Shown piece by piece: positions 50,738-59,229 of a stretch of 64,000 nucleotides of DNA. The first letter of the stretch is position 1; each line of letters starts with the position of its first letter. The DNA is from Cobetia marina (GTDB taxonomy: Bacteria > Pseudomonadota > Gammaproteobacteria > Pseudomonadales > Halomonadaceae): positions 806,001-870,000 of the forward strand of contig NZ_CP017114.1 of NCBI RefSeq assembly GCF_001720485.1, given 5' to 3'. Below the pieces are notes generated by a model. The model was not told the DNA's origin and ran no database searches. It saw only the letters and a list, made by a program, of their open reading frames with translations. Both the position numbers and the translations under genes were made by a program.

Positions 50738-51415
50738 TCAGTGCGCCGGGGCGTCATCTCCCCAGATTTCCTCGAGACGGTCATCACGGCCACAGCCCGC
50801 GCGATAGAAGCGATAGCGCACCGGGTTCTTCTGGTAGAAGTCCTGGTGATATTGCTCGGCGGCATACCAGGGGCCCGCTGCCTCGATCTCGGTGGCGATG
50901 CCTTCGGGGAATCTCTCCTTCAAGTCGTCGAGGCTCGCCTGGGCGGCGTCTTGCTGCGCTTCATCCACCGGATAGATGCCACTGCGGTATTGGGTGCCGG
51001 CATCGCAGAACTGACGATCCACCGCGACCGGGTCGATGTTGTGCCAGAAGACCTCCAGCAGGGTGTCATAGCTGACCTTTTCAGGGTCATAGACCACCTT
51101 GACCGCCTCCGTATGGCCCGTCCTGCCGGCCGAGACCTGCTTATAGGTGGGATTGTCCGTCTCGCCTGCCGTGTAGCCGGACGTCGTCGAGATCACGCCG
51201 TCAAGCTTGTCGAAGGGGCCTTCCATGCACCAGAAGCAGCCACCGGCGAAGATGGCGACCTCCTGGCCTTGAGTGACACCCTCGGCGACGCCTCTGGGCG
51301 CCTGTTCCGGGTCAAAGGCATTGGCGTGGCCGGCAATCAGCAGACCGCCAAGTAGGCTGGCAAGCGGTGTGAGACGTTTGAGCGCAGAGGAGGGGAATCG
51401 CGTGTATCGGGTCAT
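50738..51415 (-). CDS. msrA: Exported peptide methionine sulfoxide reductase A
   Basis: The 225-residue enzyme reduces methionine-S-sulfoxide. The catalytic motif GGCFWCMEG has the nucleophile Cys60. Substrate residues follow in SGYTAGETDNPTYKQVSAG and the GYAAEQYHQDFYQKNP-type block. A hydrophobic signal sequence (LTPLASLLGGLLIAGHANA) makes this a periplasmic form, in contrast to the usual cytoplasmic MsrA, although periplasmic reductases of this family are known. The ATG at 51415 has GGAG 5 nt upstream; the longer frame to 51469 lacks one. Resolving cysteine candidates are Cys in RQFCDAG and RAGCGRD. It is transcribed alone. Confidence 0.93.
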   Translation of the reverse strand: MTRYTRFPSSALKRLTPLASLLGGLLIAGHANAFDPEQAPRGVAEGVTQGQEVAIFAGGCFWCMEGPFDKLDGVISTTSGYTAGETDNPTYKQVSAGRTGHTEAVKVVYDPEKVSYDTLLEVFWHNIDPVAVDRQFCDAGTQYRSGIYPVDEAQQDAAQASLDDLKERFPEGIATEIEAAGPWYAAEQYHQDFYQKNPVRYRFYRAGCGRDDRLEEIWGDDAPAH

Positions 51416-51571
51416 GGTGTCTCCGGGAAAGGCGTCGTTCCTTCGAAGTGAGAACACGGAAATCTCCATGTCTCGATGGGCCGCGAGGTGGCTTGCCTTG
51501 CCATTCCCTCACTGCCTGTATCAGGGTTCTACGCGAATCAACGTGGGATGGATGCGAAGATGTCGTATGAA

Positions 51572-51620
51572 ACGGTACTGTTACCGTGATCATGATGAGG
51601 TCGTTCGCGTCATCATGACC
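51572..51620. promoter_or_regulatory. Two adjacent inverted repeats upstream of the VTT/FAD fusion gene
   Basis: ACGGTA-CTGT-TACCGT lies at 51572-51587. Next to it, GATCATGATGA (51588-51598) pairs with TCATCATGACC (51610-51620) with one mismatch. They lie 95-145 bp before the start at 51715 and could be operator sites for this gene or the divergent msrA. No known regulator motif was recognised. Confidence 0.4.
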
Positions 51621-51714
51621 TGATGAGTGCATCCAGTCAGCAACGCGTCTCGTAAGGACACGGTACATCCCAATGACATGCCCATGACGGCAGGAATCGA
51701 AAAGGAAATCGCCA

Positions 51715-53937
51715 GTGAATAAACGCAAGTTACTGCTTCTGGGCGCCATCGTCGCTGCCATCGTGGTCTTCTTTGCCAGTGGGGCACAGGACTACTTCAC
51801 TCTGCAGAGCCTCAAGGCCAGTCAGTCGGAATTTCAGGCACTCTTCGAGGAATCGCCGTTCAAGGTCGCGGGTACCTTCTTCGTCGTCTACGTGGCAATG
51901 GCGGCACTCTCGCTGCCGGGTGCGGCATTGCTCACCCTGCTGGGCGGCGCCCTGTTCGGGTTTGGCTGGGGTCTGTTGTTGATCTCCTTCGCCAGTACCA
52001 TCGGTGCCACCCTGGCCTTCCTCATCTCCCGCACGCTGTTGCGCGAAAGCATCGAGAAGCGCTTCCGTCGTCAGCTGGAATCCCTGAATCGCGGGGTCGA
52101 GCGTGAAGGCGGCTTCTATCTGTTCACGCTGCGTCTGGTGCCGGTCTTCCCGTTCTTCATCGTCAATCTGGTGATGGGCCTGACCCGCATGCGTGTGGTC
52201 ACCTTCTATGTGGCAAGCCAGCTGGGCATGCTCGCCGGTACCGCCATCTACGTGAATGCCGGTCGCGAGCTGGGTCAGCTGGAGTCGCTGTCCGGCATCC
52301 TCTCGCCGGGGCTGATCGCCTCCTTCATCGCGCTGGGCCTCTTCCCGTTGATCGCCAAGAAGATCGTCGGCGTGCTGCGCAAGCGCAAGCAGCAGGCGGC
52401 CTTCGACAAGCCGAAGACCTTTGACTACGACATGGTCGTCATCGGTGCCGGTTCCGCCGGGCTGGTCACCAGCTATATCGCCTCCGCCGTCAATGCGCGT
52501 GTCGCGCTGATCGAGCGTCACAAGATGGGCGGTGACTGCCTCAACACCGGCTGCGTCCCCTCCAAGGCGCTGATTCGTGCCGGGCGTGCGGCTCATGAGA
52601 TTCGTCAGTCCCAGCGCTTCGGGATCACCGCCAATGAGCCGGAAATCGACTTCGCCAAGGTGATGGGGCATGTGCAGGACGTGGTCGAGAGTGTCGAACC
52701 GCATGACAGCATCGAGCGTTACGAGAGTCTGGGCGTGGAAGTCCACACCGGCAATGCCAGACTCAGGACGCCCTGGGAAGTGGAAGTCGATGGTCGCGTG
52801 CTGACCACGCGCAACGTGGTGATCGCCACCGGTGCCCGCCCGCGTGTTCCTGCGATCCCCGGTATCGAGCTGATCACGCCGCTGACCTCTGACAATCTGT
52901 GGGATCTCAGGGTGCAGCCCAAGCGTCTGGTGGTGCTGGGCTCCGGCCCGATCGGCATGGAACTGGGGCAAAGCTTCGCGCGCCTGGGCAGTCACGTCAC
53001 CATCATCGAGGGTGCCCCGCGGGTGATGCCGCGTGAAGACGAGGAAGTCAGCGCGCTGATGCACGAGCAGCTGGCCGGTGAGGGCGTCGACCTGCGCATC
53101 AATTCCACCGCCACGCGCATCGAGGTGCTCAAGGACAAGGACAGTCAGCCGATGCGCCATCTGGTCGTGAGTTCTCCCGACGGCGAGGAGAGCTGGATCG
53201 AGTTCGACGAGCTGCTGGTGGCCATCGGACGCGAAGCCAACGTCGAAGGCTTCGGTCTGGAAGAGCTGGGCATCGCGGTCTCCGAGCGCGGCACCATCGA
53301 TGTCTCCGAGTCGCTGCAGACGCTGCAGCCGAACATCTGGGCGTGTGGCGATGTCGCTGGCCCCTATCAGTTCACCCATGCGGCAGGTCATCAGGCATGG
53401 CACGCCGCGGTCAATGCACTGTTCGGCGGCCTGAAGACCTTCAAGGTCGATTACCGCATCATGCCGATGGTCACCTACACCGAGCCGGAAGTGGCGCGGG
53501 TCGGCCTCAACGAGACCGAAGCCAAGGCGCAGGGCTATGACTATGAAGTGACCCATTACGAGATGGGCGAGAGTGACCGTGCCCTGGCCGAGCGTGCGAC
53601 GGAAGGCTTCGTCAAGGTGCTCACCGAGAAGGGACGCGATCGTATCCTGGGCGTGACACTGGTCGGTGCCTATGCGGGGGAATGGCTGGCGGAGTTCACC
53701 ATGGCGATGAAGCATGGCATCGGTCTCAACAAGATCCTGTCCACCATCCATCCGTATCCGACACTGTCCGAGGCCAACAAGGCGGCAGCAGGCATGTGGA
53801 AGAACGCCCACAAGCCGGAAGGCGTGCTCAAGGTGCTGGATCGTTACTTCACCTGGCGCCGCAATGGACGCTTCGAGCCGACCAAGACACGCCAGGCGGA
53901 TGACGCCACCCCTCCCGTGACGGTCGACAAGCACTGA
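51715..53937 (+). CDS. Fusion of a VTT/TVP38-type membrane domain with a FAD-dependent disulfide oxidoreductase
   Basis: The 740-residue protein has an N-terminal membrane part (residues about 1-225) of the VTT/SNARE-associated DedA-like type: SLPGAALLTLLGGALFGFGWG and RLVPVFPFFIVNLVMGLT. A linker (RKRKQQAAFDKPK) leads to a pyridine-nucleotide disulfide oxidoreductase: FAD loop VVIGAGSAGLVTS, redox disulfide GGDCLNTGCVPSK, NAD(P) loop VVLGSGPIGMELG, and the C-terminal dimer motif HPYPTLSEANK. This half looks like mercuric reductase but lacks the metal-binding N-domain and C-terminal Cys pair, so mercury reduction is unlikely. The GTG start has AAAGGA 9 nt upstream. Substrate unknown. It leads a run ynjB-ynjC-ynjF-DUF3047. 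Confidence 0.9.
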   Translation: MNKRKLLLLGAIVAAIVVFFASGAQDYFTLQSLKASQSEFQALFEESPFKVAGTFFVVYVAMAALSLPGAALLTLLGGALFGFGWGLLLISFASTIGATLAFLISRTLLRESIEKRFRRQLESLNRGVEREGGFYLFTLRLVPVFPFFIVNLVMGLTRMRVVTFYVASQLGMLAGTAIYVNAGRELGQLESLSGILSPGLIASFIALGLFPLIAKKIVGVLRKRKQQAAFDKPKTFDYDMVVIGAGSAGLVTSYIASAVNARVALIERHKMGGDCLNTGCVPSKALIRAGRAAHEIRQSQRFGITANEPEIDFAKVMGHVQDVVESVEPHDSIERYESLGVEVHTGNARLRTPWEVEVDGRVLTTRNVVIATGARPRVPAIPGIELITPLTSDNLWDLRVQPKRLVVLGSGPIGMELGQSFARLGSHVTIIEGAPRVMPREDEEVSALMHEQLAGEGVDLRINSTATRIEVLKDKDSQPMRHLVVSSPDGEESWIEFDELLVAIGREANVEGFGLEELGIAVSERGTIDVSESLQTLQPNIWACGDVAGPYQFTHAAGHQAWHAAVNALFGGLKTFKVDYRIMPMVTYTEPEVARVGLNETEAKAQGYDYEVTHYEMGESDRALAERATEGFVKVLTEKGRDRILGVTLVGAYAGEWLAEFTMAMKHGIGLNKILSTIHPYPTLSEANKAAAGMWKNAHKPEGVLKVLDRYFTWRRNGRFEPTKTRQADDATPPVTVDKH

Positions 53938-53946
53938 TCCTTTCCC

Positions 53947-53980
53947 ATGCCGCGAACCTGCTCGTTCAGGGTCGCGGCAT
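53947..53980 (+). terminator. Hairpin between the fusion gene and the ynjB-like gene
   Basis: ATGCCGCGA (53947-53955) pairs with TCGCGGCAT (53972-53980), with an inner CCTG/CAGG. It fills the 65-bp gap, ending near the Shine-Dalgarno of the next gene. It may attenuate read-through rather than stop it. Confidence 0.45.
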
Positions 53981-54002
53981 CTTGCTATCAGGAGAAACCT
54001 CC

Positions 54003-55286
54003 ATGGCTACGACATGTCTGCCGGGGCGACGTCGCGCACTGGCATTGATGGGTGGGTCACTGGTGTTGATGGCCGGCATGAGTGCCATGCCCTGGGCCAC
54101 GTCACTGGCGTACGCCGCCGATGCCGCCAAGGGGCGGGCAGTGCCGATGCTGGCTGCACTGGAGTGGAACGTGATCGCCGACAAGGCACGCGGTCAGCGC
54201 ATCGACTTCCACGCCTGGGGCGGGAGTGAAGCCACCAACGCCTATCTGCGCGCCCAGGCAGAGATCGCGGCACGTGAGCACGGTATCGAGGTGCGTCACG
54301 TCAAGATTGCCGATACCGCCGAGAGCGTCTCGACCTTGCTGGCCGAGAAGGCGGCGGGGCGCAGTGATGGCAGTATCGATGTCATCTGGATCAACGGCGA
54401 GAACTTCCGCGCGCTCAAGCAGGCCGAGCTGGTGTGGGGACCCTTCGTCGAACGCCTGCCCAACAGCGAGTATCTGCTCGAGGAGATCGGTGCGCGTGAC
54501 TTCGGGCTCGCCACCGAGGGAATGGAGGCACCATGGGGGCGTGCCCAGCTGATCTTCATGTACGACAGTGCCTTGCTGGAATCGCCGCCACGCTCGATGC
54601 GGGCGCTGCTGGACGTGGCGAAGGCCAACCCCGGGCGCGTGACCTATCCGCAGCCACCGAGCTTTCATGGCACCACCTTTCTCAAGCAGGCGTTGCTTGA
54701 GTTGATGCCGGGCGAGCAGCGTGAGCTGCTGGCTGCGCCGGTGGCGAGTGATGCTCTGTTCGCTGAGGTGACCGCACCGCTGTGGGACTATCTCGATGCA
54801 CTGCATCCGCTGATGTGGGCGCAGGGCGAGCGACAGCCAGCCGGCGCCGAGGAGCAGATGAAACTGCTGGCTCAGCGCAGTGTCTGGATCGCGCTGAGCT
54901 TCGTGCCCCAGGAAGTGGCCAATGCCCGTCAGGAAGGGCGGCTGCCACCGACCATTGAGCCGTATATCCATGACGGCGGCACTCTCGGCAATGTGCACTA
55001 TCTGGCGATTCCGGCCAGTGCGCCTCACAAGGCGGCCGCATTGGTGTGGGTCAATCAGTTGATGTCCGCCGAGGCACAGGCCGCCAAGGCGGACCCCTCA
55101 CGCTGGGGTGACGAGACGGTGCTGGACGTGACGCGCCTGCCGGCGGCACAGCGCGCTGCCTTCGACGCCTTGCCGGAGCTTGCGGGTGGCATGTCGCCCG
55201 AAGCGCTGGGCACGCCGCTGAGCGAGCCGCATCCCAGTTGGACCGATGCACTGGAGGCCGAGTGGGCGCGACGCTATCGCAACTGA
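54003..55286 (+). CDS. ynjB: ABC importer periplasmic-binding protein, YnjB-like
   Basis: The 427-residue exported protein has a twin-arginine-looking start (GRRRALALMGGSLVLMAGMS) and a periplasmic solute-binding fold of the YnjB family (DFHAWGGSEATNAYL, IDVIWINGENFRALKQAELVWGP, HDGGTLGNVHYLAIP). It should deliver a ligand to the permease encoded next; the ligand is not known. GGAG lies 8 nt before ATG 54003, preferred to a frame start at 53982. The stop lies inside the permease gene (25-nt overlap), so the two are coupled. Confidence 0.9.
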   Translation: MATTCLPGRRRALALMGGSLVLMAGMSAMPWATSLAYAADAAKGRAVPMLAALEWNVIADKARGQRIDFHAWGGSEATNAYLRAQAEIAAREHGIEVRHVKIADTAESVSTLLAEKAAGRSDGSIDVIWINGENFRALKQAELVWGPFVERLPNSEYLLEEIGARDFGLATEGMEAPWGRAQLIFMYDSALLESPPRSMRALLDVAKANPGRVTYPQPPSFHGTTFLKQALLELMPGEQRELLAAPVASDALFAEVTAPLWDYLDALHPLMWAQGERQPAGAEEQMKLLAQRSVWIALSFVPQEVANARQEGRLPPTIEPYIHDGGTLGNVHYLAIPASAPHKAAALVWVNQLMSAEAQAAKADPSRWGDETVLDVTRLPAAQRAAFDALPELAGGMSPEALGTPLSEPHPSWTDALEAEWARRYRN

Positions 55287-57022
55287 CGCAATGGCTTGCC
55301 GAGCGCTGGCGCGCTGAGCGCCCGGCGGGGCGCCTGGCATTGACACCGGCTCGCCTGCTGCGCTGGGCAGTACTGCTGTTGTTGCTCGGCCCTACGGCGC
55401 TGGGACTGGCAGGACTGGTCGCACCGGCCCTCGGGCTGTGGCCGGCGCTTGGCTTCGAGGAGGTCTCGGCGATCGCCTGGCAGCGCTGGTGGGCCTTGCC
55501 GGGACTGGCCGACGGACTGCGTCTGACCCTGGTCAGCGGCATCGGCGGCACGCTGCTGGCGGTACTGCTGACCATGGGCTGGCTGGCCGCGGCCGCCGGT
55601 ACCCGTTTCGGCGAGCGCCTCGAACGTCTGCTGGCACCGGTGCTGGCGATGCCGCATCTGGCGCTGGCTCTGGGGCTCTTGTGGCTGGCCGCTCCCAGCG
55701 GCGTGCTGATGCGACTGCTGCTGGCACCCTTCGAGGTGCTGGCCCCCCCGCAATACCCTCTGCCGGACGCGCATGGCATCACGCTGGCGCTGGGACTGGC
55801 ACTCAAGGAAGCGCCGTTTCTGATGCTGATGGCCCAGACGGCGCTCTCGCGTCTGCCGGTCACCGCGCAACTGCAGGCGGGCCAGGCGCTCGGCTACAGC
55901 ATCCCCCAGCTGCGCTGGCGAATTCTGATGCCGCAGGTGATGCGGGCCATCGCCCTGCCCATCGGTGCCGTGCTGGCCTATTCGCTGGCGGTGGTGGATG
56001 TCGCTCAGGTACTGGGGCCGACACGTACGCCGACCCTGGCGGTGCGTCTGGTCGAACTGTGGCGTGACAGTGACCCGAGCTCACGTCTACCGGCCAGTGT
56101 CGGGGCACTCCTGCTGGCACTGCTGGTCATCGTGGTGATGGCGCTGGGTGCCGCTGTGGGACGTTATCTGTTGAATCGCCATCGTGACTGGGTGCTCGAC
56201 AATCCTGCACCTCGGGCGGCAGCACGCCCGGGACGCAAGGGGCAGCGCGGGCGCGTGATCCGCGTTCTGCTCGGCACGGTGACGGCAGTCTCGCTGCTGG
56301 CCTTTGCCGTGATCGCCGTTCAATCGCTGGCCAGAAGCTGGTTCTTCCCGTCACTGCTGCCGGCTCGCTGGGGGCTGGAAAGCTGGCAACAGGCGCTTTC
56401 AGGACTGGGTGGGGCCTTCAGCAACAGTCTGTGGCTCGCCGTGCTGGTCGCCACCCTGGCGGTGATGCTCAGTGTGGCGGTCTTCGAGCGTGAGCGTGAG
56501 GTGGGTCGCCTGCGAGGCTTCGTGGTGTGCCTCTACCTTCCGTTGCTGCTGCCTCAGGCAAGCTTCCTGTTCGGTTTCCAGGTCGGCTGGCTGAGCCTCG
56601 GCGCGGATCCGGGCTGGGTGGGGGTGGTGATCGGCCATCTGCTGTTCGCCTTGCCCTATGCCTGGCTGACGCTGGCCGGCCCCTGGGCCCGTTTCGACGT
56701 GCGCCTCGAGCAGGCAGCACGACTGCTGGGGCGCTCGCGGCTTGAGGTGCTGATCGGCATCCGGCTGCGCTTGATGCTCAGGCCTCTGGCCATCAGCTGG
56801 GCAGTGGCCTTCGCGGTCAGCATCGCGCAGTACGTGCCGACGGTGGTGCTGGGCGGTGGACGCGTCCCCACCCTGACCACCGAGACACTGGCGCTGGCCA
56901 CGGGGGCGGATCCTCGCCTGACGGCGGTCGCGGCCTGCCTGCAGGCCTGTCTGCCGTTGCTGATCTTCCTGCTGGCGAGAGCCGTGCCTGCCGGGCGCGC
57001 GCTGGCACCGATACGTGGCTGA
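55262..57022 (+). CDS. ynjC: ABC importer permease, YnjC-like, two fused permease domains
   Basis: The 586-residue inner-membrane protein has two similar halves of about six helices each, as expected for a fused permease dimer. The cytoplasmic EAA-type loops are QAGQALGYSIPQLRWRILMP (first half) and QAARLLGRSRLEVLIGIRL (second half), which contact an ATPase. GTG 55262 has GGAGG 4 nt upstream within the ynjB reading frame. No ATPase gene (ynjD) follows, so energising needs a subunit encoded elsewhere. The next gene, ynjF-like, begins 44 bp downstream. Confidence 0.9.
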   Translation: MGATLSQLTQWLAERWRAERPAGRLALTPARLLRWAVLLLLLGPTALGLAGLVAPALGLWPALGFEEVSAIAWQRWWALPGLADGLRLTLVSGIGGTLLAVLLTMGWLAAAAGTRFGERLERLLAPVLAMPHLALALGLLWLAAPSGVLMRLLLAPFEVLAPPQYPLPDAHGITLALGLALKEAPFLMLMAQTALSRLPVTAQLQAGQALGYSIPQLRWRILMPQVMRAIALPIGAVLAYSLAVVDVAQVLGPTRTPTLAVRLVELWRDSDPSSRLPASVGALLLALLVIVVMALGAAVGRYLLNRHRDWVLDNPAPRAAARPGRKGQRGRVIRVLLGTVTAVSLLAFAVIAVQSLARSWFFPSLLPARWGLESWQQALSGLGGAFSNSLWLAVLVATLAVMLSVAVFEREREVGRLRGFVVCLYLPLLLPQASFLFGFQVGWLSLGADPGWVGVVIGHLLFALPYAWLTLAGPWARFDVRLEQAARLLGRSRLEVLIGIRLRLMLRPLAISWAVAFAVSIAQYVPTVVLGGGRVPTLTTETLALATGADPRLTAVAACLQACLPLLIFLLARAVPAGRALAPIRG

Positions 57023-57066
57023 CGCCTGACACCTTCCCCATTCAATCATTCTGGAGTCGATGAAGC

Positions 57067-57714
57067 ATGCTGGACAAGTGGACCTCACGCTGGGTACAGC
57101 CACCCCTGAAACGCCTGGCACGTAGCGCAGCGGAAGGCGGTCTGCATCCTGACCAACTGACGCTGGCTGGCTTCGTCATCGGCATGCTGGCATTGCCGCT
57201 GCTGGCCTATGGGCAATTCGGGCTGGCACTGATCGCGATCCTGATCAATCGGGTGGTGGATGGGCTGGATGGTGCCCTGGCGCGTCATGCGGGCTTGAGC
57301 TCGGACGCCGGCGGCTTTCTGGATATCTGTCTTGATTTCCTGTTCTACGCCGCCGTCGTGGTGGGCTTTGCACTGGCAGACCCGGCCACCAATGCCATGC
57401 CGGCCGTGGCGTTGCTGTTCGCCTTCGTGGGCACGGGATCCAGCTTTCTGGCCTTTGCCATCATGGCGGCCAAGCACCAGCTGGAGCGCCCCAACTTCAC
57501 CCGCAAGGCCTTCTATTATCTGGATGGCCTGACAGAAGGCACCGAGACGATCGGCTTCTTCGTGCTGGCCTGTCTGATGCCGCACCATTTCGCATGGCTG
57601 GCGTGGATCTTCGCGGCGGCATGCATCCTGACCACGCTGACGCGCGTATGGGGAGGGTATGTCACCTTACGGGCCCAGGACCGAAGCGAGCAGCACGGCA
57701 CCGACCCGGACTGA
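57067..57714 (+). CDS. ynjF: CDP-alcohol phosphatidyltransferase, YnjF-like
   Basis: The 215-residue membrane enzyme carries the CDP-alcohol phosphatidyltransferase signature DGLDGALAR...G...D...D at residues about 69-93, with about six membrane helices. Enzymes of this family transfer a phosphatidyl group from CDP-diacylglycerol to an alcohol; the alcohol here is unknown. It is most like E. coli YnjF, whose gene also lies beyond ynjBCD. It sits 44 bp after the permease gene on the same strand and 89 bp before the DUF3047 gene. Confidence 0.88.
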   Translation: MLDKWTSRWVQPPLKRLARSAAEGGLHPDQLTLAGFVIGMLALPLLAYGQFGLALIAILINRVVDGLDGALARHAGLSSDAGGFLDICLDFLFYAAVVVGFALADPATNAMPAVALLFAFVGTGSSFLAFAIMAAKHQLERPNFTRKAFYYLDGLTEGTETIGFFVLACLMPHHFAWLAWIFAAACILTTLTRVWGGYVTLRAQDRSEQHGTDPD

Positions 57715-57803
57715 TGCGTGCCAAGCGCGGTACCTGGCCCTGCAGGTGACTCGTCCCGTCATCTTTTTTCATCGCGTTGTTCAAGCGCTCCGGAGTCTTG
57801 CCA

Positions 57804-58502
57804 ATGAAAACCACTTCCCGTCAGTTGTCTTGCTTCCTCCCCATGCTCGCGGCAGTCGCCTCCAGTGGCCTGCTGGCGGCGGCGATGCCCTCCGCGGCGC
57901 TGGCGGCTGACCAGACCTTCATGCCGGCCGAGATTCTCGCCTGGGGCGAGAAGACCTTCGAAGGCCAGACCGCGTATCGCGTGGTGGAGCGCGAAGGCCG
58001 TCCCGCTCTCGAGGCGCGTGCTCAGGGGCAGGCCTCCGCACGCTATCTTGAGGAAGATATCTCGCTCGAGGAGACGCCCTATCTGAAGTGGTGCTGGCAG
58101 GTGGACAGCATCTATCCGGGCGTAAACGAGAAGACCAAGGGAGGGGATGACTACCCGGCGCGCCTCTATGTGGTCAACAAGACCGGCATCCTGCCGTGGC
58201 AGGTAGAGGCCATCAATTACGTCTGGTCCAGCAGTGAAGCGAAGGACAGTCATTGGGACAATGCCTTCACTGACCGCGCCGTGCTGCTGGCGGTGGAGTC
58301 CGGTGATCAGAAGGTGGGGCAGTGGGTCGCCGAGGTACGCGACCTGCGTGCCGACTACTCGGCGCTGTTCGGTAGCACGCCAGACGAGATAGCCGGGCTT
58401 GCGTTGATGGCCGACGGTGACAATGCCGGAGGCGACGCCACGGCGCTGTTCCGTGGGCTGAGCCTTTCCAGTGATGCCACGCCGCCCAGCTGCGGCGCCT
58501 GA
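57804..58502 (+). CDS. DUF3047 family exported protein
   Basis: The 232-residue protein has a signal peptide ending MPSAALAADQ and the DUF3047 pattern: LEARAQGQASARYLEEDISL, PYLKWCWQVD, ARLYVVNKTG, INYVWSSSEAKDSHWDNAF, ADGDNAGGDATALFRGLSL. Function is unknown; the fold is expected to be a periplasmic beta-sandwich. GGAG lies 8 nt before ATG 57804, so a longer frame (TTG at 57777) is rejected. It is the last gene of the VTT-ynjBCF run; tandem repeats and a terminator follow. Confidence 0.85.
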   Translation: MKTTSRQLSCFLPMLAAVASSGLLAAAMPSAALAADQTFMPAEILAWGEKTFEGQTAYRVVEREGRPALEARAQGQASARYLEEDISLEETPYLKWCWQVDSIYPGVNEKTKGGDDYPARLYVVNKTGILPWQVEAINYVWSSSEAKDSHWDNAFTDRAVLLAVESGDQKVGQWVAEVRDLRADYSALFGSTPDEIAGLALMADGDNAGGDATALFRGLSLSSDATPPSCGA

Positions 58503-58546
58503 TCTGCAGAGCGAGCCTTCGGGAAGCCTCATCAAAGACAGCATCA

Positions 58547-58624
58547 TCAGAACCGGGCTTCAGAACCGGGCCTCAGAACTGGGCCTCAGAACTGGGCCTC
58601 AGAACTGGGCCTGAGAACCAGGTT
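58547..58624. repeat. Six tandem copies of a 13-bp unit
   Basis: Units begin at 58547, 58560, 58573, 58586, 58599 and 58612; three are identical (TCAGAACTGGGCC), two differ by one or two bases and the last is diverged. They lie between the DUF3047 stop and a terminator. Slippage repeats of this kind vary between strains. Confidence 0.9.
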
Positions 58625-58636
58625 TCAGACATGAAA

Positions 58637-58670
58637 AAGCCCCGCGACCGAGAATTCGGTGGCGGGGCTT
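58637..58670. terminator. Bidirectional terminator between DUF3047 and slyD
   Basis: AAGCCCCGC (58637-58645) pairs with GCGGGGCTT (58662-58670), with an inner ACCGA/TCGGT stem and an A-run before. It shares the outer stem and layout with the terminator at 21018-21054. Confidence 0.85.
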
Positions 58671-58746
58671 CAGGTTCAGGCGTCACACCTCTCGTGTGAA
58701 GCACTCATCGGGCGACAGGGCCACCCGATGAGGGAAGGGGCGGAGC

Positions 58747-59229
58747 TTAGTGCTCCACGCCACCTTCACCGTGAACGTGGCCGTGTTCCAGCTCTTCGGC
58801 GGACGCTTCGCGCACGTTGGTGATCTCGACGTCGAAGTTCAGGGTCTCACCGGCCAGCGGGTGATTGCCATCGACAGTGACGGTGTCGCCTTCGACCTTG
58901 GTGACGGTGACCATCAGCGGGCCACCCTGGGTCTGTGCTTGGAACTGCATGCCGGCTTCGATCTCTTCGACGCCCTGGAAGGCTTCACGCGGCACTTCCT
59001 GCACCAGCGCTTCCTGGACATCACCGTAACCTTCTTCCGGAGAGACAGCGACTTTCAGCTTGTCACCGGAAGTCTTGCCATCGAGTTCCTTCTCGAGGCC
59101 CGGAACGATGTTGCCGGCACCGTGGATGTAGGCCAGCGGCTCACGGCCTTCGGAGCTATCCAGCACTTCACCTTCGTTGTTGGTGAGGGTGTAGTGGAAG
59201 GATACGACGGCATTCTGGGCGATTTGCAT
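58747..59229 (-). CDS. slyD: FKBP-type peptidyl-prolyl isomerase, SlyD type
   Basis: The 160-residue protein has the SlyD layout: an FKBP half with EGEVLDSSEGREPLAYIHGAGNIVPGLEKELDG, the insert-in-flap chaperone domain (residues about 70-125: EEGYGDVQEALVQEVPREAF), and a short C-terminal tail containing ELEHGHVHGEGGVEH, a His-rich segment that may bind nickel. It acts as a folding helper in the cytoplasm and, in E. coli, in hydrogenase nickel insertion. GG(C) is upstream of the ATG at moderate spacing. It is transcribed alone. Confidence 0.93.
   Translation of the reverse strand: MQIAQNAVVSFHYTLTNNEGEVLDSSEGREPLAYIHGAGNIVPGLEKELDGKTSGDKLKVAVSPEEGYGDVQEALVQEVPREAFQGVEEIEAGMQFQAQTQGGPLMVTVTKVEGDTVTVDGNHPLAGETLNFDVEITNVREASAEELEHGHVHGEGGVEH

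Noticed and set aside
51715..53937. Mercuric reductase (merA).
   Set aside because: The redox disulfide is shared by the whole disulfide oxidoreductase family; the mercury-binding N-domain and C-terminal cysteine pair are missing, and no mer genes are adjacent.
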